A DNA stretch of 64,000 nucleotides. Source: Eutypella sp. D-1 (lineage: Eukaryota; Ascomycota; Sordariomycetes; Xylariales; Diatrypaceae). Of this stretch, positions 44,734 through 58,800 are shown piece after piece. The DNA lies in the NCBI GenBank assembly GCA_023313575.1, contig JAJTTP010000029.1, positions 62,001 through 126,000 of the forward strand. Reading direction: 5' to 3'. Both the position numbers and the translations under genes were made by a program. The notes under the pieces were generated by a model. The model searched no databases. It was not told the DNA's origin and saw only the letters and a list, made by a program, of their open reading frames with translations. Positions within the stretch are counted from its first letter, which is position 1; each line of letters starts with the position of its first letter.

Positions 44734-47700
44734 TCAGGCCCCGGGCGTCGTAGCAACACTGCTCCGCGGGTACTCGCCGGGAACGTGGGGGGTGCTATCG
44801 GTCCGCTTGCCGGAGCCCCGGAGCTGAGCGGCCCCACTGACTCCACCGCCACCGCTGTTCGGCACGTATCCTGGCGAAGAGGCGCCGACTAGCCCGGATG
44901 AAGAGAGCGTATCCAGCGTCTCCGAGTCAGCCGTGTACGAGAACCGGTTGCTGTTTATGTTCGGGTTCGGGTTCGGGTTTTGCGATTGCGGATGTGACTG
45001 GTACTGCTGTTGCTGTTGCTGTGGGGGTACTTGGTGCTGCTGGGGGTACCCCGCTGCCGTCATCATCAGCGGCTGCCCGTTGTACGGGTTGACGCCGTCT
45101 TGGCGCGCCTCCTGGTCTAGCATCGCAGCGTGGCTGGGCGCCTGGTCCATAGCGATGCTCTGGGTGTCGCCATAGGTGTTGTAGTTGCTCATGTTCGCTT
45201 GATTGGGGGCTGCTAGGTAGCTGCTATTATTCGGGTTTCCGGCAGACGCGTATAGGTCACTGTCGGGATTTTCGATACCACTTCCCGGCTGGGCGACCGC
45301 AGCCGCAATGATGCTGTGGTCCGGGTTCTGGCTCTGGCTTGCGAAGTCGTTCGCATTCGCCCAGTTCATGTTCATGTTCTGGTTGGGCGGGTTGCTGTTG
45401 CCAGCACCAGCGCCACCTCGCATGGCGTAATCGCCATATTCTAGTATTCCGGAGCTAGCACTACTCGGGGAGAGCGGTACCTGTAAGCCACGCTGCGCGG
45501 TCACCTCGAGATCGGACGGGAATCTCCCACCTGGCTCCGGCCTGTTTGGATCCGCCTGGGGACGCGCACGTGGACCCGGGCTGGCGATAGCGACGGCCGC
45601 CGCGTCAGGCGTGAACGGCTCCTCATCCTCATCGGCGTCGAGATTACCGTCGCTGCTGAGGGACCGCTGCGATGAGCGCGAGAAGGACCGCGAATGGTCA
45701 CGGACAAAGTGACTCAGCTCCTCCGGCGATTTCTCCGTGAGCGCCTTGATATCCTCGTACCACGCCATCATCGTGTCGTGGCTCTCGGCCCGGAACACCC
45801 AGGTATGGCCCCGATGCATGGATCCCGTCTGTCGTCCTTTGAGGATGAATTTGTTCGATGAACCGCCTTCGGTCGAGTGGGAACCAAGCTTCTGCTCCGG
45901 TAGGTAAAGGGACATGACCGGGGCCTGGGTCTTGTCCGCGGATTTGAACTCGTGGAGGTGGGTGGGCGAGAGGACATACCTGCGCGCGCGAAAGTTAGCT
46001 AGTTCAGTCATTTTATACGTAGAAAGGGTCTATACCATCCGGCCGTGTAGCTCTTCAGATATTTGCTCTTGCGCTCGAGAAGTCCAGCCCTGATTTCTTG
46101 GCAGACGTAATGATCCCGTCCGGGGTACTGGATCTGATCAGGGGACCGCATTGGCACTTCGGGATCGACAAACTGGGAGTCTCTCTGGATGAAGCTGATC
46201 CACTCATAATCCTTAGGCATGGAGATGGGACCAGCACGAAGCTCGTCGATGGCGTTGTAAGCGGCGTCGGATTCCCGTTTTAGGATGCCCGCATAGGCGT
46301 TGTACGACTTCTGGATCTCGCCGACGACGATTGATTCGAGTTCGCGACCGGATGTCTCGAGGTTCAAATACGCCTGCGCATCGTTAAAATTACCCGGCCC
46401 TGCTCACATTGAGGAGAAAAACTCACCTTGTGTAAATAGTTCTCTTCGTCTAGCTGTCTTTCGACCTGCCGATCAACGGCTAGTCGTAGAAGATAAGGGT
46501 CTTGCTTGCCAGTGGTGAGGGCGGAGTCCATCTCACTGTGGCCAAGCACCTCTTGTAAGGCATTGACAGCTTTTCTCGTCCCCTCCATCTCCTTGTCTAC
46601 CGTGTTCTTGAAATCGCCACTCAGACTCTTGATCTCCTTAGTCTTCTGGTTTAGATCACTACGTAGACCAGTGAGAGCTAGGATGACGTCCTCCTCGATC
46701 TCGCGAGCCTTGTTCGCCTCGATGATGGCGGTCTTGTGGTAATTTCGTAGGACTTGGAGGGCATCGTCGAGACCACCGGAAGCGAGGAAGCCGGCCGGGG
46801 TGGACGTGTTATTTAGCACGTTGGCAAGCTTGAGCAGAGACTTAGACCGATGTTCGTAATGCGACTGTACTTCTCTGAAGCATGCGATGAGATCCTTTAA
46901 CAGTTTTCGCCATGCTGTCGTAGACAACTAGTTAGCAAGCCCGGCCGCGTCCAACACAGGTAGATTTGTGAGAACAAAGGCGTTCGCAACTCACCTTGGA
47001 ATCGGTTGGCTAATATCTCGGTGGGGTTCCCGCTCGTTGGTACAGGACAGAAAAAGGCGCTGCGCTGTTCATCGGTTTCGCTGGTGCTCTGGAGTGCCAG
47101 ACTCCTAACGCTGCCGGCCTTCATGCTTCTGCGACTACTACTCCTCTTTAGACTGCCGCTTCTTCGTAGTGACTGCTTCTTCTTGAGGGTGTTACCCCTC
47201 GAAAGAGAGATCTGGTGGCCACTCGCGCCGTCATTGGCGATGACGTCGGACCGGTGGGAGGCGGAGGAGGTTGAGCGCTGCATATTGTTGCTATTGCTAC
47301 TAGAGCCGTAACCGATGCGGGAATCGCGTGGACTGGTATAGTATTGAGGTTGCGGTTGCGGAGATGCGGGACCGTCAATGATGGAACTCCCCCTCACACT
47401 CGCATCCCACTCCTCGGTGAACTTTGGCTGACGGCTATTGTTAATGATACCGTTATCGCTACCACTAATGGATGGTTGTTGAATGTTGTTTGGGGTATAA
47501 GATGAAGGGGGAGGGATGTGGGTGTTGGCAAGAGTGTTGGAAAGAGTCTGGTCGTCTACGGGGGCTCTTTGTTGTTGTTGTTGTTGTTGCTGTAGCGGTT
47601 GTAGTGGTTGTTGTAGAGGTTGGTAGTATGACAGTGGAGCTTGTGACTGCTGCTGCTGCGGCGGTAGTGGTTGTGGTGGTGGTGGTGGTTGCGCCTGTAA

Positions 47701-48084
47701 TTGCGACTGCGATTGTGGCTGATGTCCGAAGTAGGTGAAGTAACTTGTACTCGCGGCGCTAGGTGTTCTAGAGAGGTTGGTTCCAGTTGGGGTGCCCCCG
47801 TTGTTGGCGTTACTGGCGTTGGGAACGGGAACGGGAGCGGGGGCGGGGGAAACGGGAATGTGAGACTTGGGGTTTACCAGATAATAATCGTTGTTTCCGG
47901 TATTGTTGTTGCTATTGTTGATGCTGTTTCTATTATTGCTGGTATAATTATAATTGTAGTTGCTGTTACTATTTTCATTGAAGTTGGAATTGGGATTGTT
48001 GTTGGCAGCGGGAGGAGGAGGAGGAGCAGTGTTCGATGATGATGAAGGTGTGAATGGTAACGCAGAAGGCTTGGCGGAAGCCAT
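44734..48084 (-). CDS. Slm1/Slm2-type BAR-PH domain protein, TORC2 effector (1053 aa)
   Basis: Exons 48084-46995, 46914-46427, 46373-46036 and 45979-44734; introns restore NRFQ-AWRKLLKDL, YLHK-AYLNLETSG and TAGW-YVLSPTHLHEF. Residues 1-350 are Asn/Gln/Pro-rich with poly-Gln and poly-Asn runs. A BAR/F-BAR-like helical domain (about 364-600) is followed by a PH domain (about 610-755), including YPGRDHYVCQEIRAGLLERK and HTWVFRAESHDTMMAWYEDI. Then comes a Gln/Asn/Pro-rich tail with Ser-rich phosphorylation-like stretches. In Saccharomyces cerevisiae, Slm1 and Slm2 bind PI(4,5)P2, sense membrane stress at eisosomes and recruit or serve TORC2, controlling actin and sphingolipid synthesis. Extended, disordered N- and C-terminal arms are common in filamentous fungi. 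Confidence 0.94.
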
Positions 48085-51000
48085 TCTGCGCGCAGTTCAC
48101 GGTGTCGGTGTGTGTTACGCCTTATAGACGATGATAGGTTGAATGTTTTTTTTGTTTTTTTTTTTGACTAGAGCCCTCCAGAACTCTCTAGGTGCCAAGG
48201 TGGGATGGAATTTAGTTATACGCTGCAGATAGCAGTCAATACTCAATCAACCCTAATGAGAACAAATCAGTAAGTAGGTCAACCGAGACAATGTGAGATT
48301 TCAGTTTTCCGTTTCAATTCCAAGGTTGACCCTCATAGCCATGCATGTCTATAAAAACTTTATGCCCGCCTACCTACGTAGGTTTTTCGCAGGCTAGGTA
48401 TGTAGATAAGAAATAATGGTCTAGCACCAATGGGCGGATAGATGGATAGACGGATAAGTCCATTGTGCGGCTGGGCGGCACCGAGGAAGGAATAAAAAAA
48501 GTTCATCTTCCCGGGCCGGCGGCCGCATCCATGTCTTCTGCTCACTGGTGCTGGTGCTGGTGCTGGTGCTGCTGCTGCATTCGTACAACTTACCTGTCTG
48601 TACGCACACATGCACAACACAACATGTGGCATGCGAAACACGGGATATCGTCCACTCATTCAATAAGTCATTCCCACGTACCTATAGTTCTAATTGTAGT
48701 AGAGCTCCACACGATGCGTTCCCGGCAGATCGTGCTTAAGTGACTGGTTGAATAATAAAGGGAGGCCGGTTGTTAAATCAATTTATGCCCAGCTGGCTGT
48801 TTTTTTGTTGTATGGATGGGTTATCTGGCTGCTGTCTGTCTGACACCCGGACTTCCAGAGGTCCACGGGTTGCACGTTAAGGTTGGGCAAGGTGTGTATG
48901 TATGTAAGTAAGTAAACCTTGGAAGTGAGGTACAATGTAGCCGGCCGCAGTAAGTCACGTCATCCCGGGATAGTTCCGCAACTTAATTCATTGGGTTGTC
49001 GATCCAGTCAAAGTGAGATTTTAGGTTTGGGGAGACATTAGGTATCCTCGGGTAAGGAAAAGAGGACAAAAAAGTACGTAGTGATATGGTCCGCCTGAGT
49101 AAGGTTGATATAGTTCGTGCGTGCGTGGTGTGGGAAGGAAGATGAAGATGAGAATGGGATTCGAAAATTCTCTCACTCGCCCGCCCAATGAACCTTTTTT
49201 TTCTCGTCGAAATCCTACCTACATAGATTGGAGAGAGATCTTAAGTGGTTGTGGATGCCGTGTGGATATGTATAATAAAGGGGCAGAGACACATGTGATG
49301 AGTGCGCGCAGTCGAGATACCGGAGATCGCTATGGAAAGTAACCCTAGAGCGCGCCTGGCAGACAGGGGGGGAGGGGGGCAATGATGATGTAGTTGGGTG
49401 GTAATAGCAACAGTCTCGTTACCTCTTCTTCAGCTACTGCGAACCTTAGAAGTACCTAACTCAGCTGCCTGCCTCCCTGTTATAACGAGAAGTGCGAAGT
49501 AGCAGGTACATATATAGTAAGTCGTAGGTAAGAGACTCCACTAAGTCGATAGACAACACACAATCAGTTACGTTACGTTTGAAGCCAAGTTTGACCACCT
49601 AGGTGTGTACCTAATGTAGGCTTTAAAATTCCCTCTCTCGAGTAGAATTCGAAACGGCTTAACTATCTATCTATTTTCTCTTCGTAGACGACTTGTTAAG
49701 AAACAAAAAAAACAAGGTGAAGTCGTCATGGGTGTGTATATCTCAGACAAGGACCGGCGATCTGATATGTACCTGACAGATTGTCGCAAGAGAGAGCAAG
49801 CTTGGCAGCCAAGCTGCCCCGCGAGTTGTTCAAGTAACTCAGTACATCCATCCATGAAGTACATACCAATGGGTATTAATGGGCAATTAGAAGCGCCATC
49901 AGGCCACGGAGTACATATCCCATCTCTGGAGGAATTAGGTATTCATGGATGATCCCGGTTCGTCCCATTACCGGATGCGGCATCGGGGCGGGATTTTATG
50001 GGCAAATCAAGATGTTTCTTTAAAAAGTGTGGAGTTGGTAGGTTACCATCGAATCTTGTCTCTCCATCTCTCTACACTAATAATTATCTGTCTTGTCTCT
50101 GGGCTCTAATTAAAACATGCCTAGGTGCGTCGGGTAGGCCTGAGAAGTAAAATAGCGCCAAAAAGGCCAAAGGGGGCGGGGGGGGGAGACAAAAAGCCCC
50201 CTCTAAAAAACTAATGACGTAATTCAGACATACCCGTGGACAGTTGCATCAGCCCATCAATCTAATCAGCCTTTCCTCACCTCACCTCACTTTACTTGGC
50301 ACACCAGACCCAATCAGATCTCGGCTGTCCGTTTCTGAAGAAGAGAAGAAAAAAAAGTGATGTAATTTTTGTACAGGAGGAACGGGTAAGGCCGGTTGAT
50401 TATTTGGCGGTTTTTGTTTCCGACTCCAGGGGTTCAACAATGGTAATTAGAGCCGACTTACTGAGCTGAGCCGCCTCAGCAGACCTAGGTAGGTATATAT
50501 ACTCTGGCCTTGAGATGCCTACTGCTGCCGCCCTTGTTTCGCAAAGTATGCGAATTTTCCTTCCTATATAAGGCCAAGGTCGAGGATACAACGTCAGCAA
50601 ACTTACTTCCATACTCCAGAAACATACAATACGACACGTCAATATACTAACTACGAAGGTATGCGTATCCCATGCTGGGTTGGTAGGTAGGTTAGGTAGG
50701 TTAGATACCTAGGTAGGTAGTAAAGCTATATTATACCTCTCAAAAGTAAGTAAATTCCCTTTTCCGAATCCTGCCCGGTCCGGTTCCTCCTCCCTCCCAT
50801 CCTCCCTCGCAATGCAGAAGAAGAAAACCGAAACCCCAACCCAAACCAAACCAGGAACAGAACAGGAACAAGAACTACATGTATATACAAATACCAAAAA
50901 AAAAATTGCAGGAGATTCGCAACGCATGCACGCACGCACGCACCTACAAGACATAACTACGCGAGGTAAAGTGTGGGTTTTAAAAAAAAAACGAATTGCC

Positions 51001-51587
51001 ACGCCACGCCACGCCACGCCATGCCATGGATGCCCTCTTAACCCCCCCCCCCCCCCTTCTTCTGGGCGGCTTAGGGACTGGAATCAACTAGCCACAAGAG
51101 GAGACGGGGCGACGAAATCAATCAGACAGGTATTAACTCGGTTCTGGTTCGATGATGGACCCTGCCACTTTCTTTTCCTTTCCTTTCTTTCCTCTTGTAA
51201 TTCGCCATGAATTCTCTCGGGCAACGGTCTTCTTTCCGTGCCTGATCTTCTTCTCTGTTATGGCCCTGACGACCGGATAGGAGACGGTGCTATGCTCTGC
51301 GATGCGGCCGTGAAACCCCCGGCTCTTCCGTTCCTGTCCCGTCTGTCCCATACCGAGGCTGATGGTACTGTCGATGATATGATATATCCCCTACACTCAT
51401 ATCTCAAGAGACCTCGTTGTGATCTGATGTAGTGTAGTGTGGTGTATATTATGTAGATTATTACCCTCATCCACCTTCAGCGCAGCCTCCCTGAACGTCT
51501 CGTCCTACGTGGAAACGCTCGCCGTAAATTATAGCTCCTCCCCAGGAGCAGACTCTAAAGAGATACCCGAGGCATCGCGGTGATGTC
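48085..51587. other. 3.5-kb intergenic region
   Basis: No gene supported. It holds the Slm promoter (left) with a poly-T run near 48147-48165, CTGGTG repeats near 48543-48575, a dense cluster of TAGGTA words at 50481-50720, CCACG repeats at about 50999-51025 and a 15-base C run at 51042-51056. The right end is the 3' flank of the Ldb17-like gene. Confidence 0.45.
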
Positions 51588-54018
51588 CTAGGTAGTAGTC
51601 ACGGGGGCGCCCGACCCCGACTCCGACCCAGCCGCTGAATTCGGCGTCCCGTCGCCGACGGACGCGGTACCGCTGCTGGTCTTGAGCCTGCCCTTCCGCC
51701 TCGGCGGCGGCGCTTTGGGCGGGGGCTTTTTCTTCGCCGCCACAGCGACAGCCACCGCCGACGTCGCGGCTGCCGACGAACTGCTCTCCACGCTCGGCGC
51801 GGCCGGTTTCGTGAACGGGATGCCGTGCCTGTGTTTCGGGACTTCGGGGAGGGGTTTTCTCGGCCTGCGACCCGCCGTCGTTGTGCCGGCGGCGGCGATG
51901 TTCTCGCTGGTTTTAGGTCCACCGTTCACGCTACCTAGACTGTGCGTGCTGGTGCTCGTAGGGAGCGGGTTGTTCGATGTTACGCCACCATTCGTGCTAC
52001 TGCTACTATTTTTCAGTGGACTGCTTGCCTTGGGCGAACTCCGACTCCTCGGAGCGGGCGGTGGAGCTTTCTTCTCGATACTTTTCGTTCTGTGTCTGTA
52101 TTGATGACGATGATTGGCATCAGTGAGTCCGCCCGGCTTCGGTTCGGATCCGCGTCGGTGATTATAACTTGCATCCCATGCGGAATTATGGTCATCTTCC
52201 CTCTGGCGAAGGCCTCCCTCCCTACTATCTACCTCCGTCGCGCTGTGACTATGGTAGTGACCGTGCGTACTAGAGCTGTGACGGCGATGTTTCGAATTGT
52301 GGTGATGGCTATGATGATGATGATGATGATGATGATGCTCGGGATGACGGTGCTCGCGCCCACGCCCGTGCTCGTCCGCATCCTCGGCATTCGCGGCGTT
52401 CACCGCGTTCCGGCTCGGAGTCTGGATTCCCGGCTTCTCCTTGACGGCGGCCACGTCAACGACACTGATATTGCTTGTGGACTGTTTGTGCGAGAGACTG
52501 ATCCCGAGCATTTTGCGCGCGAGCTTAGACTTAGCACCTTCTACGTCACCAGCCCCGCCATCACCGCCATTACTACCCTCCGCAGTCTCTTCCTCCCCAT
52601 CAACCACCACGGAGGGAGCAGCGCGGGCGGAAGTAGGCGAAGGGGATGCCGACGACCTCTCCGACTCGGAGTCAGACCCGGCGACCCAGGGGACATTGGC
52701 GACACGATCAACGAGGCGCATGGTTGTCTCATCAGCGGGAGCGAAGTGGAAATTATCGGAGCCGGCGAGAAGAGCAAGGACCTTTCGGATCTCGTCGCGC
52801 TTATAATGCGACGGTTGGTTGAGTTGAGTGTGAGCGAGCAGAGGGTAGAGGACGCGAAGGTAGGTGTGGCGTAGAGACATGAGCTCGTTAGGCAAGTCGA
52901 GCAGGTTGCGGATTATTACGTCGACCAACACGCGTAAGTCATTAGTGTAGAAGTACTCATACGTCGCCCGCGTCGTAAAGAGCAGATACAGCAACTTCAG
53001 AATCAGCAGCTGTAGTGAAGTCTCGGTCTCCCGGTTTAGCACCAAAATCAAGTTCTCGCCGAATGTTCGGTACATGGGCCCATACAGGCCGAGACATTTA
53101 ATGACACGGTTCGTAAGGGGCTCGGTCGGTGAGTCGGGGCTATCTGCTGGGGCCGTGGAGGTGATCATGTATTGTTCGTTGAGCATGAGCTGTTGCCGGG
53201 ATTTAGTTAGCCAGCTAAATTTCAGATTCCACCAGAGACAAGGGAAAGAGACTAAGAAATGAGAGAAGCTCTGGATGTAGTAGTAACGTACAAGAACGCG
53301 AATTATCGGATAATGGTAGGGATCGTGCACATCGTCGGATAGCTCCTCGATGAGACCGAACAGGTAAGTAATGAAGTGATCGTCGACATGCAACAGGTCA
53401 TCGTAGCGCAGACGCTCAATACGGGACATCTCGTACATGAGATCAAGCAGTAGACGGTGGAGGGCCGGGTCCTCGTTTCTGTCGCGGCCGCTTATTAGGT
53501 CGAGTAGGCGCGAAAAGCAGCCCTCATCGATCATTCGACGGAAGGTGGCCTCGCTCGTTCGACCGTCGTGAAGTAGGAGGCTCACAATGACGTATAGTGG
53601 CCCGGGTTCGTCCTCCTGCAATAGACTGAATATGATCTGGGTGCGGACGTAGTTCGGATTCGTTTGGAAGAGGGTACCCTGGAGTAATCTTAAGGAACAG
53701 TAGGCCACCACATTATCGCCAGGATCAGACTCGAAAGAGGCGGGGAAGTCATCGCGAGCGCGGGATGCCAGAGACAGCCATGCGCGCAAAGCGTCGTCGA
53801 TGGTCTCGTGGGCGTGGGAGGGGCATTGTATAGTGATGATGTCGTGGAGTTCTGTTATTTTTTGAGATGGAAAAGGTTAGGTAGGGAGGAAGCGTATGAC
53901 GAAGAGTACGACGAAGAGTATGACGGACGAAGAGAAGGAACGCACCATGCCACAATTGTTCTTCGTCCTGAATAGTGGGAGAAGAATCGCCCGGGTCCGA
54001 TAGGGTGCTGCTGGCCAT
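51588..54018 (-). CDS. Ldb17/Dip1/SPIN90-type activator of the Arp2/3 complex (744 aa)
   Basis: Exons 54018-53946, 53851-53292 and 53189-51588. Intron 1 joins LWH to ELHDIITIQ; intron 2 joins YPIIRVL to LMLNEQYMIT, matching the uninterrupted family sequence. Residues about 40-400 form the alpha-helical (armadillo-like) SPIN90/Ldb17 leucine-rich domain: LLDLMYEMSRIERL, NRVIKCLGLYGPMYRTFGEN, ELMSLRHTYLRVLYPLLAHT. The C-terminal third is disordered, with a His-rich run (ten His in a row near the centre) and Pro-rich SH3-ligand segments (RKPLPEVPKHR, KKPPPKAPPPRRKGR). In fission yeast Dip1 and budding yeast Ldb17 this family seeds linear actin filaments through Arp2/3 at endocytic sites; the Pro-rich tail would bind SH3 proteins of the patch. 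Length is larger than Dip1 because of the tail. Confidence 0.92.
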
Positions 54019-55818
54019 GATGACCAGTAACGACGATGGCTACCCGAATCGACAACGATACATGAACCACAAGATTCGCATCACGGATGGAGTGGAGTAA
54101 GACTTTGGGGGGAGGGGGGGTCAAGATATTGGGGAAATAGCCATTTGGGGGGGAAGAAAAAGGGAAGAAAGAGACAAAACGCACGTCCAAGTGGTCCCGG
54201 GACGTCGCAAGTCAGGAGAAGGAAGGAGAATTTAGGGGAGGCAGGAGGGAGGGTGTTAAGGGGGAGGGGGAGAGTAGAGTTGATTATTATTAGTATTAGT
54301 TAACTAATTATTTTTTTGAGAGGAAAGAATTGGAAAACAAAACGAAGAAAGCGGGAATGTCAGCTTTTCAAAGTACCTAAGGTGATGTGAAGTAAAAGTA
54401 AAAGTCAAAGTAAAAGTAAAGTAACAAGAAAGTAAAAGCATCCGCCTTTGTGTGGTCCGAGTGATGTAATTTCGAAGTTCACTATGTCACCTAACCTGGT
54501 AAATGTACGTTGGTAGGTAAGTATGTATAGATAGAGGTTATGAGTGTTAGAAGGTCGAGGTCGTAGGATTGTCGTAGCGTAGCGCTGGCTTTTTTTTACA
54601 GTTTGGGGTTGGCCCGTTCGGTTAATTGGTTGGTTGCTTTGCCCTGGTTACTTCGTACAGTAGTATGTTAGCTGATACTAGGTACTCAATTCAGGTAGGA
54701 AGTTGGGGGCCCAAGGGCCCTTCCCCACATCATGCAAAAGCCCCGGTAAGGCCCGGTGCCGGATGCCGATGTACATACACCTGGGCATAGTCCGGGCTGC
54801 GAACCTAGGTACCTCGGTAGGTATGCGTATAGACACCCAAATCCGTAGGCATGTAGAGATTATCGATGGATTCGTAGTAAGTGTGGTTGGTTGGAAGTTT
54901 TGGTTGGTGGTTTAATTCTTGCATATGTCTTTCTCGATTTCTGACGTTATGTTTCAGAATATCCCGAGGCGAGGTACGCTATGTTATGTTTGTGCCGCTT
55001 TCTCTATACGTTCCTAGTCCCAACAACGATGGCAGGGGTTGTAAGAAAGAAAGCGGGTAATAAATGACGTACCAGTACATCGTATAGAACCTATATACTC
55101 AGGTAACTTGTGTGCTGACACATTAGAGGTAGGCAGCTTTTGAAAGTTTGGTATGTTTGCAGACGGTGTCATACTTCATCAACTAATATAGACAGACCTG
55201 TAAGCTTCGTTACATTCGCGAATGCTTCCACAGAACAATATACAGAGTTTAACCGTAATTATTCACCTTACGAATAGAGTGCTGGGGCATCATGACAAAT
55301 TCGCAGCAGCGCCGGTTCGACATGCTGGACGAGGGTAAAGAACAAGCAAGCATACTTAGGTAGTCAGGTCAGGTCTACTCTAACTAACACCAGCAGCGGA
55401 GGTAGAAGAGGGGGGGGCAACAAAATCAAATAGCCAGAACCCAAGAGACATACAACATACACACAATTGCCACTTCAAGAAAAGGGGGAAAAGACAACAA
55501 AAGCGCTATGCTAAAACACAACCACCCCGACAACGCCTCGAGTGGTGGGTGGTGATCTTTCGAAAGAATCCAAAGAACGGAGGGACGAGGCCCGCCGAAG
55601 AAACACATGAAGGGGGTTTGCTTACACGACCAACTGACCAACCCCATCCCCTTTCCGCCCCACCATTGACTAAACCCCTATCCCTATCCTTTGCCTCTTA
55701 TCTTTGGACCGTGACGCCAGCCAGAAAGAAAAAAAAAATCACAGTATACACACATCGAACAACCCACAACCTAACCTAACCCAACACCCCCTAACCCTTT
55801 CCCGCACAACAGCCGCCC
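54019..55818. other. Intergenic region
   Basis: Promoter of the Ldb17-like gene (left) and 3' flank of the Pcp1-like gene (right). AAAGT-rich repeats near 54390-54440 and TAGGTA words near 54801-54824. No gene supported. Confidence 0.45.
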
Positions 55819-58800
55819 TTACGCAACACCCCCAAGCACATCACCAGCCCCATCAAGCCCCTCCTCAAGCTCCTCAGCAGCAGCCGCGCGACGGGTCTCT
55901 TCTAGGGCCTTGACGAGCCTGAGGCGCGTCTTCTCGTGGCCGGCCCAGCGGGCCGCGTCGACGCGCATGCGCGCCGCCGCCCGCACCGCCGCCGCGAACA
56001 CCCGCAGGTTGCGCTGCGCCCGGGCCCGTATCTCATGGTAGTTGGGTTTCTTGGTGTTGTTGTTGCTGGTCCCGGCGGCGGCGGTGGCATCCTTGCCGCT
56101 GCCGTTGCCATATAGGAGCGCCGTGCGCTCGCGCTCCTGCTTCCGCCGCGACGAGTCGAGTAGCGCGTCCGGCGTCTTGATGCCGAGCTGCTTGTGGATG
56201 GAGCGGAGGACGCGAAGGTCCGCCTTATTGCTGCACAAGGGGTTAGCATCTGGGAAAACAAATTTTGAATGAAAAAGAAAAAAACACCACTCCGGGCTTC
56301 GAAGGAAGAGAGAAGAAGACATACCAAGCGTCGGCGATCTCGAGCTGCAGCGCGAGGTATCGCTTAGCGAAGGCGGCATCCTCGCGGAGGCGGGCCTCGC
56401 GCTCCCAGCGCGCCTGCATCCAGCCGGCCTGGAGGGCCATGCCGCGGAGCTCCTTGGCATGGCGGCGCTCCGCCGCGTCGGCGGCCCGGATCACCGCCTC
56501 GTGGTCCCGCCGGTCCACCACGTCCATCACCACGTCGCCGTACCGGAACGACGCCTTCGCCTTGGCCTCGATGTCTCGCTTCACTGCTGCTAGTGTCCGC
56601 GCCTCCCTCGTCATCGCCGCCGGTTGTTGCGGCACCGGCAACGACTGTTTCTCCGCGCTGTTCTTCGCCTCGATCCACGCCAGCGCCTCCCGCGCCCCCT
56701 CCTTCAGCCTCTCGCAGTCGTCCTGCAGCTTCTGCGCTGACGCCTTGTAGGAGGCGCGCTCCGCGCGGGCCCGCTCCAGCTTGGCCCGGAGCTCCTTGAC
56801 CAGTTGTGCGTTGTTATTATTGTTGTCGTCGCGGCTGCGGTGGCGTTCGCGATCGTCGAGCTGCCGCTGCAGGCCCTCGCAGAGCCGGTTCGCGTTCTCC
56901 GCGCTCCGGTTGGCCTGCTCCAGCTGGCGCCGGAGGTCCTCGCACATGCGGTTGGCGTCCGCGAGTCGCTGCTCCGCGTCCGCGCTCGCGTCGCGCGCCT
57001 CCTTATCCTTGCGGCTGCGCGCGGCCGCGCGCTCTGCCTGCCGCCGGAGCTGTTCGCACTGTCTCCTCGCCTCGTTGAGCTCGTGGTTCGCCTCCGTGAG
57101 CTGGTTTCGCAGGTCTTCTGATGCCGCCCGGTGCGCCTCCTCCAGCCTCTCAATTTCATCGCTGGCCTGCTGCGATTGCGACCTATCGCGCTTAGCCTGC
57201 GCGAGCTGCTGTCTGAGGTCCTCGCACACCTGGTCGGCCTCACGCAGCTGCTGATTCGCCTCTTCGGACTCATCATCCAGCGTAGCCTGGAGCACCTCGA
57301 CCTCGTCCTCGAGAGCCTCCACGTTTTCGCACTGGGCTTGGTAGTCTGCTTGGGTTTGCCGCAGCTCCTCGCGGACAGCGGAGACCTCGTTTCGGAGCGA
57401 GGTAAGCATAGACTGTCGGGATTCGAGGTCGTGCTGGAGACTCTCAATTTGGCGACTCAGGGCGGATTCCTCTCTCTTGTGTCGTTGAGCCTCGCTGTCC
57501 AGCGCCTGTTGTAGCTGCATTTCCTTGTTAGACAGTGTGCCCTCTGCATCCCGAAGACGGTCGATAGTTTCCTGGAGACCCTTTGCACGTTCTTCAAATC
57601 TGTCTCGCTGCGATTCAAGACTCTGTTTTTCGCTCTCCCACCTCTCGCTATCGTTGCGGCGTGCGTTCTCCTTCTCCCGCAGATCGGCTTTAAGGTCGGA
57701 GATTTCGTCGTTTAGCCGGTCGATTTCAGCCCTCAGCTGGCCACGGATATCCTGCTCCAAATGCCCGGCGTTGCTCTTTTCGTGGCCGAGATCGGTTTCT
57801 AGGTCGCTAATCCGTCTCTGGAGGCGCGCGATTTCGTGCTGCTTTGCGGCGGACTCCTCTACCGCAGCATCCTGACGAGCTCGTGCGTTCGACTTCTCAC
57901 GCTCGAGGTCCTTCTCAAGCTCGCTGACTTGTCTCTGGAGACGTGTCACCTCTCGCTGGGAACTGGCGAGCTCCTCTCCGGTACTATTGTTGCGGTTCCG
58001 AGCATTCGCCTTCTCGTTGTCTAGTTGATCCTCGAGCTCGTTGATTCGGCTCTTGAGGCGGGTAATATCCCGCTGGAGCGAAGTCGTTTCGTCTGATGAC
58101 GCGTTCTGTCGGTTCCGGGCAGTTGACCTCTCAGTTTCTAGGGTTTCCTCAAGTTCCGCCACGCGTTTTTGTAGTCGTGCGACGTCTCGTTCCAGCGAAG
58201 CAGACTGGTTTCCATCCTGACGCAGGTGGTTGAGTTCGTCTTTGAGGTCGAGGATATCGTCGTTCAGGCGGTCAACTTCCGACTGGTGCTGATCCCGCAA
58301 GTCATGTTCCAACTGCATGGCGTGCGATTTCTCTTGCTCTAAGTTGTCCTCGAGGGCGGCGATCTGTGTCCGGAGGTGAGCAACGTCTCGCTGTAGTGAC
58401 GCTGACTCAGCCATGAGAGCATCGTTGCGCGTTTGTAGTAGGTCCTTCTCGTCCGTGCGCATTCTCAGATCGTTCTGGGCAACGTCAAGTCTTGAGGCCA
58501 AACCACGTTGCTGGGCTTCCCATGACTCCTTTTGTTGTAGGAGCTGTTCTGCGTAGGCCTTGAGTTGGCTGTTGGTCTTGTCGTTCTCCGCAGCTTTCTC
58601 TGCGGATTTCTGCTCTAGGCTAGTGTACTTGGCCTGTGCCACGCTCAATTCGTTCTGCAACCTTAGGACCTTTTCTTCGGTCTGTCTTGAGAGACCCTTT
58701 GTAACCATGGACTTGTTGGACATTTCATCCTGTAACTCTTCGAGGTCGCCTTCTGCACGCTCCTTATCAGAGATGGCTTGCTGGACTTGGTCTTTCATGT

